A stretch of 64,000 bases of DNA from Nematopogon swammerdamellus (GCA_946902875.1 OX336340.1:12043566-12107565), one strand, 5' to 3'; positions 45,846 through 57,260 are shown, counted from the first letter of the stretch. Notes: generated from the letters alone by a model not told the origin. Translations and numbers: made by a program.

Positions 45846-46129
45846 GCGGCGGGTGGCCGAGTGGTTTGGGCATCGGATTCTCATGCGAGAAGTTCGAGGT
45901 TCGAATCAGAGCGGCGTGTACCAATGATTTTTTTCTGACGAAAAAAATTACGTTTGTACATACACCTGCTGCTTCACCATTCGGAACTGGTGTACAACTG
46001 TAGGTCCCTTCCTTTGCCCCTTACTAGGTGGTAGGCTCAAATTGTAGCCGACTGGGTTGGTACCACCGTACTGTTTGTAAGATGGCTGCATAGCAGCCTC
46101 GGTTGTGTACTCTAGTCCAGTATAGCCAG
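45846..46129 (+). mobile_element. tRNA-derived SINE (family A), 5' part, split by the BEL/Pao element
   Basis: The head has an RNA polymerase III A box (TGGCCGAGTGG) and a B box (GGTTCGAATC), so it looks tRNA-like. It is followed by a body shared with the copy at 27890-28300. The body stops at the BEL/Pao target duplication and resumes at 51683. Confidence 0.8.
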
Positions 46130-46251
46130 TGTACAATGAAAGGACTATGTTTTATTAGAATTTATTCGATAGATGAAAATAAGTTCGACCCTCCTGACAG
46201 CCATATTGACAAATTGTAACCATGACGATTTTTTTATTCTAAAATCAAACA
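46130..46251 (-). repeat. BEL/Pao 3' LTR (122 bp)
   Basis: Starts TGTTTGATTTTAG on the minus strand, contains AATAAA near its start, and ends TCATTGTACA. It appears identical to the 5' LTR. It is unusually short for BEL/Pao. Confidence 0.9.
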
Positions 46252-46358
46252 TACCGCCCGCCAAGGACCTTCAATGTCCTTCAACATTCATTGGTATTGT
46301 GAACTCTTAACAATAAAATCGAAATGTATATAAGTAGACAAAACAGTTAAACAAAATT

Positions 46359-49300
46359 CTAATCGACACTTTCAAGTGGAAGAGGGCAAAGTTTAGTTAT
46401 GGGTCGCTTTAGCTTGTTACTCTTAGATTGTATTGTGACAACACGAGTTAATCCATCAGTGCCAGGATGTTTCTCTATAACACGTCCTAGTAACCATTTC
46501 CCAGGTGGGATTCTCTCATCTTTTATAAGAACAAGTGTGCCTATCTCAATATTTGCAGTTTTAACCTTCCACTTGTAACGTGTTTGCAAAGTTGACAAAT
46601 ATTCAGAGCTCCATCGACGCCAAAAACTTTGCATCAGGCGTTGAGTGAGCTGCCATCTGTTTAGTCTATTAGTAGGTACATTTAGTAAATCTTCTTCGGG
46701 AACCGTAATAGGAGCTTGACCAACCAAAAAGTGTCCCGGTGTCAAAGGAGACATATCGTCAGTAGAGTCACTGATCGGTGTGATTGGACGAGAATTCAAG
46801 CAAGCTTCTATTTGGGTTAACAATGTGTAATACTCTTCATAAGTAAGTTTAGTTTCACCAATTACACGTTTCAAATGATACTTAACTGACTTAACGCCAG
46901 CCTCCCAAAGGCCACCAAAATTTGGCGAACTAGGTGGAATGAAATTCCACGACGTACCATCATTAGCAAGTAATGCAATAATTTCTTGAGGCAAATTGAT
47001 TTGACTATTTTGAAACATAACATCTAATTCATTGTTTGCACCAATAAAATTAGTACCACAATCGCTATACATATTTTCACAATGACCACGTCGGGCTGTG
47101 AATCTCTTAAAAGCTGCAATAAAAGCTTGAGAACTCAAATCACTAACGAGTTCGAGATGAATGGCTTTTGTGGACAAACAAATAAAAAGCGATATGTAAC
47201 CCTTAGTAGTTCTCAAACCTCTACCTTGAGCTATTTTCAATAATATCGGACCTGCAAAGTCTACACCACATTGGCTAAAGGCTCTATTGGGTACTACTCT
47301 TGGTTCAGGCAAATTACCCATTAGTTGTGACAGTGGTTTGGGTGCGTGTCTATAGCACGTTATACAACTGTGATAATATTTCTTTATGATATGTTTAACA
47401 CCAATAATCCAATAGTTTTGTCGGATGTAATTTAACATTATTTGTGGACCTCCGTGCAGAGTTTTCTTATGTGCATTTTGTACTATCAAGTATGACAAGT
47501 GAGTATTTCTCGACAGTATGATAGGATGTTTCATTGATGGTTCAAGCAAAGAGTTACACAATCTCTCACCTACTTTTAAAATGCCATCTTGCAATAAGGG
47601 ATTCAAAGAAATTAATTTGCTCTGTCTGCTTACAGATTTGTTACAAGTTAGTTGTGCAATTTCATCTGAATAGTCTAGATTTTGTGAAAGTTTAACACAA
47701 TGTTGCATAGAATATTTTAACTCATCGACAGTCAAAAAATTACATTTCTGGGCATTATTATTATTTTTCTGTGCCTTGCAGTTGTTAGAAAATCTTAAAC
47801 AATATGCCGTGACTCGAATAAGTTTACATAATGTAGAAAATCTCTCAAAATAACACGTAGTGTCTTCAATCTTTACAGTATGTGCAGTAACTTTGCACTC
47901 CAGGTTAGTGCTTGGTACATTACATTTCTCAAGTACTAGTTCTTTTGTGTGTAGCCACTTCGGTCCATTCCACCACAATTCATGTAAACCTAGCAAAGAG
48001 GGATTCACGCCTCTAGTTGCACAATCTGCAGGGTTGTCACTAGAGGACACATGATGCCACTTATTGCTATTTAGCACACCTAATATTTCACTTACTCTAT
48101 TCGCAACAAATACCTTCCAGTGACTCGGCGCACGCTGCAACCAAGCCATGACGATCGTCGCGTCAGTCCAAGCGAACACGTTCTCGTCCGCTACGTGCAG
48201 ACAAGCTTTGATGCGTTTCAGTAGTTGTGCAAGTAGAAGTGCTCCACATAACTCCAGACGAGGCAATGATATCTGCTTGATAGGGGCTACTTTTGTTTTG
48301 GCTGATAGTATGGAAACTTTTACTTCATCTCCGTTGATCACACGAGCGTAGACTACGGCTGCGTATGCTGCAGTAGATGCGTCAGAAAATCCATGTAATT
48401 CTAAACGAGCGGACTTTTCTGTGAGACCTATCCATCGGTCTAGGCTGATCTCCTGCATGTTAGTCAGTTCGTTTCGGTAAGTTTGCCATTCTTGTCTGTA
48501 AGCATCTGGTAAATCGTCGTCCCAGTCTATACATGCTAACCAAAGTTTCTGAACCATAATCTTGGCTATCACAATAGTTGGTGCCAACCATCCGAGTGGG
48601 TCGAAAAGTTTCGCGATGTCTGAGAGCACTGTGCGTTTTGTGGTTGTGGGTGGTTCAGGGAGTAAATCAATTCTCAGCACGAAATTATCTGTTGTTGGTT
48701 TCCATGATAATCCGAGTGCTTTTATAGAGTCTTCGATGGGAATGTTTCTTGAGAGGGAAAGTTGTCTATCTTCTGGGGGAATCTTCTCAAGTACGGTAGG
48801 ACTATTCGAAGCCCATTTTCGCAATTCAAATCCTCCTTTCTTCATCAAACTTGTGATTTTGTGATATAATTCTATAGCTCCATCTTCAGACGAGCTGCCT
48901 GACATCAGGTCATCCATATAGAAATCATCACGGAGAATATTCAAAACCGAGAGGGGGTAGTTATTCACTTCATCATCGGCGAGTTGTTTTAGGGTGCGAA
49001 TGGCTAAATAAGGTGCGGAAGACGTGCCATATGTGACGGTAAGTAAGTTGTAATCTTTGATCTCTTCTTCCGATGATTCACGCCAAACTATTCTTTGGTA
49101 GTGTATGTCTTCTCTCGCAACCAAGATTTGTCTGTACATCTGCTTTACATCTCCCACCAAACAAATGAGGTGTGTGCGCCATCTAAGGACTGTGTCTCGA
49201 ATATCATTCAATAGTGATGGTCCAGGATGCAGCATATCATTCAATGACGAGCCGTTAGAATCTTTTGATGAAGCATCGAACACGACACGCAGTCTTGTAG

Positions 49301-51446
49301 TGGTACTGCTCTCTCTGATTACTGCGTGGTGTGGTAGATAATAACTATTGATTTCTTCTTTATTTTCGTCTGATACGAGTTCCATATGACCTTGCTGCTC
49401 GTATTTTCTCATAAAGTCTACATATTCCTCTTTGTGTTCAGGTTGTTTATCAAAACGTTTTTCCATTTGTTGTAATCGTTTCACTGCCACAGACCGTGAA
49501 TCTCCAAATGACAAATCAGGAGTGTGAAATGGCAAGCGAACGACATAGCGTCCTTCGTCGGTACGAGTGTGAGTTTCTTTGTAGTATTTCTCGCATTCCT
49601 TCTCAGGATGTGTAAGTTCTCTCTTTTCTGTAGTCTGATCTTCGATCTCCCAAAACTTCCTAAGAAGTTGCTCAACTTGAGTGTGCATGACTACATGATT
49701 GTTGTTTATATTATTGCATTGTGATGTCACTCCTCCCGAGAGAAGCCAACCTAGGTGTGAATTTTGTGCTATAAATGACGTTTGAACGTCCTTCTTTAAT
49801 CCATGCAATAATATTTGTGCGTATACTTCTGCACCCAAAATTAGATCGATCTTTCCTGGCTTGTGATACGTAGGGTCAGCTAAGTTCTTCAGTTTGTGTA
49901 GCCAGTGGTCGATTGGAATATTTTGTGCAGGTAGTACTGACATGAGTTTCTTCACTACATATGGCTCAATCTTAGTGTGGTATGAAGGGTTAGTGAGGGA
50001 ACTAATTTGAAAGGCGACCTGGGACTTGATGATTACAACTGACTTTGGATCAATTCCTGTCACTCTTCCTTGGATAGGTGTTTTCTTTAGTCTGAGCAGC
50101 TGTGCGGCTGCCTCAGTGATGAACGATGTTTGAGATCCTTGATCAACAAGCGCTCTCAACACGTGTGTCGCACCATCCTGTGTCTTTACCTTCACGAGTG
50201 TTGTTGGTAGAATAACTTGGTTCATCTCTCTATATGTATGTGATGTGCTTGTTGTAGTAGTAGTTTGCTGTTCTGGAGTAGTAGTAGTTTCTGTGATATT
50301 TCTTTCCGTTTTCAAGTGAAGAAGAGAGTGGTGTTTTCGTTTGCAGATTCTGCATGAAGTATTCTGCTTACATGACTTTACTCCGTGGCCTTTGACTAAA
50401 CAGTTGAAACACAGGCCGTTTGATTTGACAAACTGTGAACGCGCAGGTACTTCGAGTGCAGCAAACTCTTTGCAGTGACATATGTAATGTGACTGAGAAC
50501 AATATGAACAAGCATGCTCAGAGACCGTGAACGTCTTCGTGACAGTTTTGTTAGCAGATGTTGAAATTGATTCCAATGCGCGGAACCTCATCTCCATAAA
50601 TTTACAAAGCTGCTGGAAACTGGGCAGTTCTATTGATGACCCGAGTGACAGCTCCCACTGCTTGTGTGATTCTTGATCTAGTTTTGAGATTGTGATGTGA
50701 ATGATCAGAGGATCCCATCCGCTTGTGCATACATCAATGTTATCTAAAGCAAGAAGTGTTTCCCTTGTTGTATCTAGAAGCTCTCTCAGTGCACGTGGTG
50801 ACTCATTGTTCAACTTCTTCTGGTCTAGAAGTATTTTGAGATGTGTGTGAACGATGCTTCGTTTGTTGTTGTAACGTTGTGCTAGTACATCTCTCGCTTT
50901 GAGGTAGTTGGACTCGGTCAGGGGAAAGTGCTTCAGTAATTGTTCAGCTTCACCGCACAAACTTGTTTTCAGATAGTGATATTTTTGTATGTCAGACAGA
51001 CTTGTGTTGTTGTGAATGACAGATGTGAACAGATCTTCGAAGGTTTTCCACTCTTTGTAATCGCCGGAGAACTTGGGAATCAGAATTGGCGGAAGTTTTG
51101 TCAAAACTGGTTGAGCTGAGCGTTGGCTTGTCTGAAGCTGAGGAGTTGTGTGCGTAGGAAACTCTTGTAATTTTTCCTTTATTGTTGTTTTCATTTCTAA
51201 ATATACCTCCTCGCACTTCTCGTACACATCGTTCAATATGTATGGATCTGCCTCGAGTGTAGCTTCTTCGAAAGCAGTCGTGATGTTGCAATGTTGTTTA
51301 AAGAATGTGGACCAGTACTGTTCTAACATTTCCAATCGTGTCTCCAGATACGACTTCGTCAATCGTTCCTTTGGGGCTTTCTTGAAGTTCGAGTAAAACT
51401 TTTGGGTTGTTTTGAACATCCCCTGTTGTGCGACAATTGTTTCCAT
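46359..51446 (-). CDS. BEL/Pao gag-pol polyprotein, intact 1695 aa
   Basis: One uninterrupted frame. Domains in order: gag-like domain (about 110-290, FSGDYKEWKTFEDLF); zinc knuckles (about 310-380, including CFNCLVKGHGVKSC); aspartic protease (about 430-460, ALVDQGSQTSF); reverse transcriptase (about 640-880, with DVKQMYRQI and FYMDDLMSG); Pao-type RNase H region (about 900-1130, FSDAS, LPRLELCGA, AWTDATIV); integrase HHCC zinc-binding segment; integrase core with D in CGVDFAGP, D in YSDCGTNF and E in GGLWEAGVK; and a C-terminal domain with RWQLTQRLMQSFWRRW. All catalytic acids I looked for are present. The order and the YMDD variant fit BEL/Pao rather than Gypsy or Copia. The protein runs from ATG at 51446 to TAG at 46359. 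Confidence 0.95.
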   Translation of the reverse strand: METIVAQQGMFKTTQKFYSNFKKAPKERLTKSYLETRLEMLEQYWSTFFKQHCNITTAFEEATLEADPYILNDVYEKCEEVYLEMKTTIKEKLQEFPTHTTPQLQTSQRSAQPVLTKLPPILIPKFSGDYKEWKTFEDLFTSVIHNNTSLSDIQKYHYLKTSLCGEAEQLLKHFPLTESNYLKARDVLAQRYNNKRSIVHTHLKILLDQKKLNNESPRALRELLDTTRETLLALDNIDVCTSGWDPLIIHITISKLDQESHKQWELSLGSSIELPSFQQLCKFMEMRFRALESISTSANKTVTKTFTVSEHACSYCSQSHYICHCKEFAALEVPARSQFVKSNGLCFNCLVKGHGVKSCKQNTSCRICKRKHHSLLHLKTERNITETTTTPEQQTTTTTSTSHTYREMNQVILPTTLVKVKTQDGATHVLRALVDQGSQTSFITEAAAQLLRLKKTPIQGRVTGIDPKSVVIIKSQVAFQISSLTNPSYHTKIEPYVVKKLMSVLPAQNIPIDHWLHKLKNLADPTYHKPGKIDLILGAEVYAQILLHGLKKDVQTSFIAQNSHLGWLLSGGVTSQCNNINNNHVVMHTQVEQLLRKFWEIEDQTTEKRELTHPEKECEKYYKETHTRTDEGRYVVRLPFHTPDLSFGDSRSVAVKRLQQMEKRFDKQPEHKEEYVDFMRKYEQQGHMELVSDENKEEINSYYLPHHAVIRESSTTTRLRVVFDASSKDSNGSSLNDMLHPGPSLLNDIRDTVLRWRTHLICLVGDVKQMYRQILVAREDIHYQRIVWRESSEEEIKDYNLLTVTYGTSSAPYLAIRTLKQLADDEVNNYPLSVLNILRDDFYMDDLMSGSSSEDGAIELYHKITSLMKKGGFELRKWASNSPTVLEKIPPEDRQLSLSRNIPIEDSIKALGLSWKPTTDNFVLRIDLLPEPPTTTKRTVLSDIAKLFDPLGWLAPTIVIAKIMVQKLWLACIDWDDDLPDAYRQEWQTYRNELTNMQEISLDRWIGLTEKSARLELHGFSDASTAAYAAVVYARVINGDEVKVSILSAKTKVAPIKQISLPRLELCGALLLAQLLKRIKACLHVADENVFAWTDATIVMAWLQRAPSHWKVFVANRVSEILGVLNSNKWHHVSSSDNPADCATRGVNPSLLGLHELWWNGPKWLHTKELVLEKCNVPSTNLECKVTAHTVKIEDTTCYFERFSTLCKLIRVTAYCLRFSNNCKAQKNNNNAQKCNFLTVDELKYSMQHCVKLSQNLDYSDEIAQLTCNKSVSRQSKLISLNPLLQDGILKVGERLCNSLLEPSMKHPIILSRNTHLSYLIVQNAHKKTLHGGPQIMLNYIRQNYWIIGVKHIIKKYYHSCITCYRHAPKPLSQLMGNLPEPRVVPNRAFSQCGVDFAGPILLKIAQGRGLRTTKGYISLFICLSTKAIHLELVSDLSSQAFIAAFKRFTARRGHCENMYSDCGTNFIGANNELDVMFQNSQINLPQEIIALLANDGTSWNFIPPSSPNFGGLWEAGVKSVKYHLKRVIGETKLTYEEYYTLLTQIEACLNSRPITPISDSTDDMSPLTPGHFLVGQAPITVPEEDLLNVPTNRLNRWQLTQRLMQSFWRRWSSEYLSTLQTRYKWKVKTANIEIGTLVLIKDERIPPGKWLLGRVIEKHPGTDGLTRVVTIQSKSNKLKRPITKLCPLPLESVD

Positions 51447-51560
51447 TTTGCAAAATTTTTTACTATCTGGTTTTTTACAATCAAACTCACTTCTACCACT
51501 TTTACTACTACTTTTTACTCACGCATTATCTAGTCCTTTATCCAGGCTCGACAGGACCAA

Positions 51561-51682
51561 TGTACAATGAAAGGACTATGTTTTATTAGAATTTATTCGA
51601 TAGATGAAAATAAGTTCGACCCTCCTGACAGCCATATTGACAAATTGTAACCATGACGATTTTTTTATTCTAAAATCAAACA
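51561..51682 (-). repeat. BEL/Pao 5' LTR (122 bp)
   Basis: Same 122-bp sequence as 46130-46251. It is followed on the minus strand by a TGG-starting candidate primer-binding site at 51559-51542; the partner tRNA was not identified. Confidence 0.9.
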
Positions 51683-51795
51683 GCCAGCAATCCAGGGAAA
51701 TCTCCGGTATGGCATACCTTTTCGGAGGTGACATTGGCTGGTCGGAGCATGTGCTTTGGCCCCTCCGACTCGCCAATCATGCAGTATTACATTTA
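51683..51795 (+). mobile_element. SINE family A, 3' part after the BEL/Pao insertion
   Basis: Continues the body (CAATCCAGGGAAATCTCCGG, then GGTCGGAGCATGTGCTTTGG) and ends in an A-rich tail near 51795. The copy at 28180-28290 has the same sequence without interruption, which shows the order of insertion. Confidence 0.78.
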
Positions 51796-52829
51796 AAAAA
51801 ATTGAGTTTGTATTATGTCGCTGCGCTCCTCGTAATACAAACTCTTTGATACCTAGGTAGTATGAATTACAACTATATAATGAGTATTATGAAATGTTTG
51901 TAACTAAAAGTAGCACTTCTCTTAATGGACTAATAAAAGCAATAAAACTCACACAAGTAGGTAGGGAGTAGTATATTTTCTGGAGGGAACTATGTTGTGC
52001 TGTGCCTAATTGGCCTGTACGGTCATCAACAAGACGACTACAGAATGTTATATTGCATAACGCGAAGCGGTGCATGTGTCCAGTTTTATTTCAATTTATT
52101 ATTAGTAAATTACATTTTACCGAAAGATGTGATAATATTATAAATCAAAATCGTATTATTTACGTAGCACTAAACGAGTCTAAATGAGGAATAATCAATC
52201 CCAACATTCAGTAACCGTAAGTACATAATAGTAGATGTACTATCAATATCACACGTGCTTACTAATAAAGTTCTCAATAAGCATTATGAGAAGTTAATTA
52301 ATTATAAAAGTTCTTTCAAATGCCCATAAAGGAAGGAGTTCTGTTTTTGTCTACCATATAAAACTAGGCACACGCACACACTCACTTGCACGCACACACC
52401 TGTAAACACCGATGGATGCATATTTCGCTGGATGAATTACGAGTACTTACGTCAATTTGCATTTACACCGTTGTACCGTGTCACTGCGACTTTTCGAAAC
52501 TACAATTCCACGTTCACTACAGGACTGCCAGTCGACACTGCCCCCGTTAGACTGACGTTCCATCTGTACTGCGTCTCCTTTTATTACTTTTCTGTTGACG
52601 GAATTCTCCTGAATGCGATTCACGCAAACAATATGCAGATGTTCCCGATCGAGGTCGCTCTCAATAGAACTCTGCAATAAACTCTGCACAAATATGTTGT
52701 GCCTTACTGCGCCGAGCCGTGCTAACAATATCCGCTGCGCTGAACCTCGTGTAGGCATGCTAACGCCGTTTGTCCACGACGTCCGTCATGCATGACGGGC
52801 CGTATTTATTTATGTGCTAAGAAATATTT
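51796..52829. other. Unassigned region with one minus-strand frame
   Basis: A 103-codon frame at 52758-52447 (RGSAQRILLARLGAVRHNIF...) and an opposite 82-codon frame overlap. Neither matches a family I know. The rest is AT-rich. Confidence 0.4.
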
Positions 52830-55165
52830 CGTCGACTGCTACGAAATGCTACTATGAGCTACGAGAAAATTAGACGACTGCTACGAAGTGCTACGAGACA
52901 TTTCAGCGGCTGCTACGAGGTACTACTATGGGCTACGAGACAATTTGACGACTCCTACCAAGTGCTACGAGACATTTATTTGACTGATAGAGGTTTTAAG
53001 AGATATTTATTTGACTGATACGAGGTGCTACGAGTTTCGTTGACTGCTACGACGACGTGTTACTATGAGCTACGACACAATTGGATGACTGCTACGAAAT
53101 CCTACGAGGCTTCGAGGTGTTACTATGAGCTATGAGGCATTTCGTCGACTTCTATGAGGAGCTATGACACAAATAAATCATAGCTACGAGGTGCTACGGA
53201 ACAACAATGTGATACAAAATTCATATGAAAATCACGCAAAAAACTCCGAAGTTCTGCGAGACATTTCGTCGATTGGTTAGAGGTGCTACTCCTCCAAAAT
53301 GATATATGGAAATAGTTTATTGCCCCAAACACATTTTACAGGAACAAGCGCGATATATAATTCACATCAGAAGCAAAACCGGTCTTATCCCTTACCTAGA
53401 TTTCTTCCAGCTAACCTTGGTATTTTTGAAATTCGTATATTGGGTATGCATGTATAAGTATGTAGTAGCAACAATATTGAGTATGGGAAGGCAAAATAAG
53501 CTTGAATGAATATATTATCAAAGCTTTATTTAAATTAATCAAAATAACCTAATACAATAAAACTAAACTAAAATTAAGAAATATGATAAAATTAAACTAA
53601 AATAACTTATAAACTAAACCTAAATTTAAAAAAAATAAATAAAAATAGACCTATAAATAATATATTTCATTTAAATTTGTCGGAGTCGCTGCACCGGTGC
53701 AAGTGCCAAGTACGCACACCGCGTTACACCTCTGAATCTCAATGGCGATTCGCCGAACAAAGGAAGCTTTGGCACGTCGGTCACCAGATTTATCTACTAA
53801 AAGTTTTACCAATTTCTCCGAGAATGTTTTGGTGTCTGGCGACCACGGCTCCAACGTTTCTACGGCGAAAGGTTGAAATTCAAAGTGGTCGTGCAGCGGG
53901 CTGTACTTAGACAATTTAATGGCAGCTGCCTTAGATGCAGCGGCTCCGGCAGATTTGGAGGAGTCGAGTACATGGGATGGATGGGGCCAAGGTATCCACG
54001 CACGTAGCGTCCCACAAGAGCGCCTTTCCCTGGCACCATGGCACCAGCGTCATGCCGTCTGGCTTTCTCCTGTCTGTGCGGCATACACATGCATAACTCT
54101 TATGTGTCAATTAAAAAAAAATACAAAACCGTTTAAACACTTACAAATTTAATCCATTTACTAAGTAACAGCATATTAAACTAAATTGGTATGTATTTTA
54201 AACCAGGTTTAATTATTTTTGTTAATTTTGTGTGTTCAATAAATATCCATTAAATACCCAACAAAATTTAAACATTGAAATTTATCAACACATTTTGATG
54301 CGAAGCGTCCAGATGCAGACGAGTGGAAGGCAAAAGCTAGTATAATTATGTATTTAAATGTACTTAAAATGTACACCTTCGACCTCAGAAGATTTCACCA
54401 TAAACCCCAGCTTAATATTACTGAGTATCGCACCCGCTTGGCATGACATACAGTGCGAGTAAGTCAGAATACAGACGACGTCCTTTCACTCCTATAGCGT
54501 GTTCTCATGTCATCTCGTAGCTGCCTCGTAGCTCCTTGTAGTATTTACTTAAATAGCCTCGTAGAGGCATTGTAGCGCCCAGTAGCAGTCGTTCAGTTGT
54601 CTTGCAGCACCTCGTAGCAGTGTCTCGCAGTATAGAATTTGAATTGAATTTGAATTTGCATTTAGTACGCCTTAGCTGTCGTCTAATTGTCTCGTAGACC
54701 ATAGTGACGTCATAAATTCGAAGTATTTAATAGTTAGGCGGCTTGTGCCAGAGTTCCAGGTTCGAATCTTGACCGGGACGTATGTTTTCTCTTTATTTTC
54801 GGCTTTGGGCGTCTATGGTGGAGAAATTGGGAGAGTTTAGGAGTATTTGTTCATTCATTTCATTTCATTTGTTCGATTGTCTAGTAGTAATTTTGCAGCA
54901 CATTAAGTTGTTCAATTGTCTCGTAACCCTCGTAGCAAAATCGTAGCACCTCGTAGAATTCCTTTAGTTCTTCCGTTGCGGCTCGTAGCACATCGTAGCT
55001 GATGCTTATTTATAATATCACTACTGACTGTTGCTTATTGTCTAATACAATTTGTAAAACTCTCTATTTCAGAAACTATCACCGTAAAACCGGATTTCAA
55101 TTATCTTGTAGGATCTTGTAGGCGACTTTATTCGTCTCGTAGCACCTCTCGTAGGGGGCCTGAAT
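52830..55165. mobile_element. Fold-back element with CTACGAG-repeat arms
   Basis: The left arm (about 52830-53290) repeats GCTACGAGRNATTT and GACTGCTACGARGTGCTACG many times. The right arm (about 54500-55165) carries the reverse complement (CTCGTAGCACC, CGTAGCAGTCG). The 1.2-kb centre holds a retrotransposon-like fragment. A SINE-head-like GGTTCGAATCTTGACCGGGA lies at about 54763 in the right arm. Confidence 0.65.
53650..54095 (-). pseudogene. Retroelement-derived C-terminal fragment (PFAVETLEPW family)
   Basis: Across frameshifts the minus strand reads [16 protein letters not shown] and a [13 protein letters not shown] frame. Then it reads KYSPLHDHFEFQPFAVETLE, PWSPDTKTFSEKLVKLLVDK and RIAIEIQRCNAVCVLGTC. 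I recall the pattern PFAVETLGPW...RISLAIQRGNAASVLGT as the C-terminal end of reverse-transcriptase-bearing elements in many animals. At least two frameshifts make this a dead copy. Confidence 0.6.
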
Positions 55166-56469
55166 TTTGATTTCGTACACATAATGTACCTACAAGTTAA
55201 AGAAAAGTATTGCTGGTATTATTCTTAATACAGACATACATATTAAGTAACTACCTCTCTTATAACACCCCGCCAAGGTCATAACTTCTGTGATTGTACT
55301 CGTATCATTCTTTAACTTTCTTATACTTGGTAGCCATATAATATGTTGATAGCATACCATTTATATTTCAGCATAAAGTAGTTAAGTAGTTGTTGCTCTC
55401 AGAAAGTTGTAGCCTGCGTCTCCTGTAGTACCCTCACGAAAATGTTTTATCTGATTGAACAAGTTATTCTGTCACTGTGCGTACATAATAATATTATCAT
55501 GCAAATTCATGTGATTACGTTTGAAAGTCAGAGAGGGACGACTAAGGAATTAGGTCTGTATTTGGCAAGAGACCTACTTAAGCAGCTAGGTGAAGACTTA
55601 AACTGAGTGTAAGCTCACATTAATGTTCGTATTTAGTAACATCTATCGCGGCATCAGTTGTCAGCATCAATGTCTAAAGCTATGTGAATATGTACTGCAA
55701 GATTAGTCATAAATTTGGTATGCATAAGAAATATTCCCCAATGTCTATGAAGTATCTTCCGTTCTTAAAATGAACGTTTCCGTACCTGTAAAGAGGAAAA
55801 CAACTGAACCCTTATATATATCACTCTCGTGTCTGTCTTTCTGTCCTACGTCCGTCATAGCTTAACTTCTCCGAAACTACAGGACAAATAAAGTTTAAAT
55901 TAGGTACATTATTGTATTGTATTGTTTATTGATCATTCATATGGCAGTTAGACTGCGCTCGAACTTGTCACAATTTGTTCTATCTGTTCTATATAGACTT
56001 GGTTGTCCCAATCACGGGCGTATGTGACTTGTCAATGGAATTAATCATTATAAGGAATACAAATACATCTTTTGTATAATTTTAAAATACATAGTTTAAA
56101 ATATATTAAAGAAAATATATAAAAATCGAGCATTCCCAACTTATCTCCGAAACCACTGAGTCTAAAATTTCAAAAAATAGGGCCTCTCTTATAGTTACAG
56201 GAAAATCTAAACGAAAATCTTAAGTCTTAAAGTTTTTACGATAACGGGAAGTTTGATTGTCTTGGCCGCTTTTAATGTAATGTAGGTATGTACTTTTATA
56301 TCGTTTATCTTAATTATAAATTAGATACCCTTACTAATAATAATTGTATACGGGGAGCGTCCTGTAACGAATTGATCTCAGAGACTCATCTCGTAGAGCT
56401 CTACAGAGTTTTTGTCTTGTGCACCATCGATGTTGTGCACACAGTGCGATGATGAGAGTGTGCCGAGAC
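55166..56469. other. AT-rich spacer with old repeat pieces
   Basis: Contains CTGTCTTTCTGTCCTACGTC (about 55833) and GGAAAATCTAAACGAAAATC (about 56200), related to pieces near 26170 and 58950. No gene is seen. Confidence 0.5.
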
Positions 56470-57260
56470 GAGGTGAGATGTGAGAGGCTCGACGCGTCCG
56501 GTGGAGGCGGCAGCGCGGCACGTCGCGGCACACGACACCAGGCCTGCACGCCGCCGCCCGTGTTCCAAACCAGAGCTCGGAGGTGATGAGCGGAGCGAAA
56601 GAAGATGGGATTGCTCGGTTGCTCACCTGTCGGCCGGCGCGGGCTGGCTACAAAGGTCGCGACCCGCCGCGTCCGCGTCCGCGTCTTCGGCTGCGTCCGC
56701 CCACTTGTAGCCGTTCGTCTCTCTCACAGCGCGACGTCTGCTCCGGGGCACTCGGCATCCGCACGCTCGTGTCGTATCATCATAACGCACGGCGACACGT
56801 CCGCGCGCACCCCGCCCCCACCATGCTAGTCTCCGACTCGCGCGTGTACCGCCGACATCGCGGCGTCTCGTCGCGTCGCGTATTCGCGGGAGTCAGAGCG
56901 TGCAGCGCCGCTCAGCCGACGGAGCGCGGCCGAGACTAGGGCGAGGCGAGTGCGGCGCTCGCTCGGCGCCCCGTCCCGCCTCCCCGTCGTCGCGCCGTAC
57001 GCACGCGCCGCGCCCGCCCTGCCCCCGCCCCGCCCGGTAAATATTATCGCCGCTATACCTACCGACCCGCGCTACATCAATAAAACAATCGGAGCTGCTG
57101 CGCATCGTCCTGCCTGTCAATGGACCGTGTCGTCATCGCTAAAGCAGTAAATAATTGTCGCTTGGAGTGCTTCACGTGTACTCCTCGCACTGCGCGCGTC
57201 TCTCTCCGCCGCCGAGTGTCGCGTCGCGTCGCGTGCTCGGCTGTAATGTGCTCACGTGTC
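56470..57260. promoter_or_regulatory. CpG-rich promoter-like region
   Basis: About 800 bp of CpG-dense DNA in AT-rich surroundings, with GTCGCGTCGCGTCGCG-type runs near 57220. It resembles an insect promoter with a first exon, but I cannot assign a transcript or strand. Overlapping open frames on both strands are produced by the GC content. Confidence 0.4.

Larger units (their letters stand above)
46130..51682 (-). mobile_element. Complete BEL/Pao LTR retrotransposon
   Basis: A 5,553-bp element with two 122-bp direct repeats (46130-46251 and 51561-51682) that look identical base for base. On the coding strand they start TG and end CA. It is flanked by a 5-bp target duplication, GCCAG (46125-46129 and 51683-51687), and one long gag-pol frame fills the interior. 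A candidate primer-binding site starting TGG lies one base inside the 5' LTR (51559-51542). The element sits inside a tRNA-derived SINE whose halves continue on each side. Identical LTRs and an open frame suggest a recent insertion. No env-like frame is seen. Confidence 0.95.

Noticed and set aside
45846..45920. Possible tRNA gene (A and B boxes present)
   Set aside because: The sequence cannot be folded by eye into a standard tRNA and continues into a shared body, so it is the head of a SINE. The same applies at 27890 and 41178.
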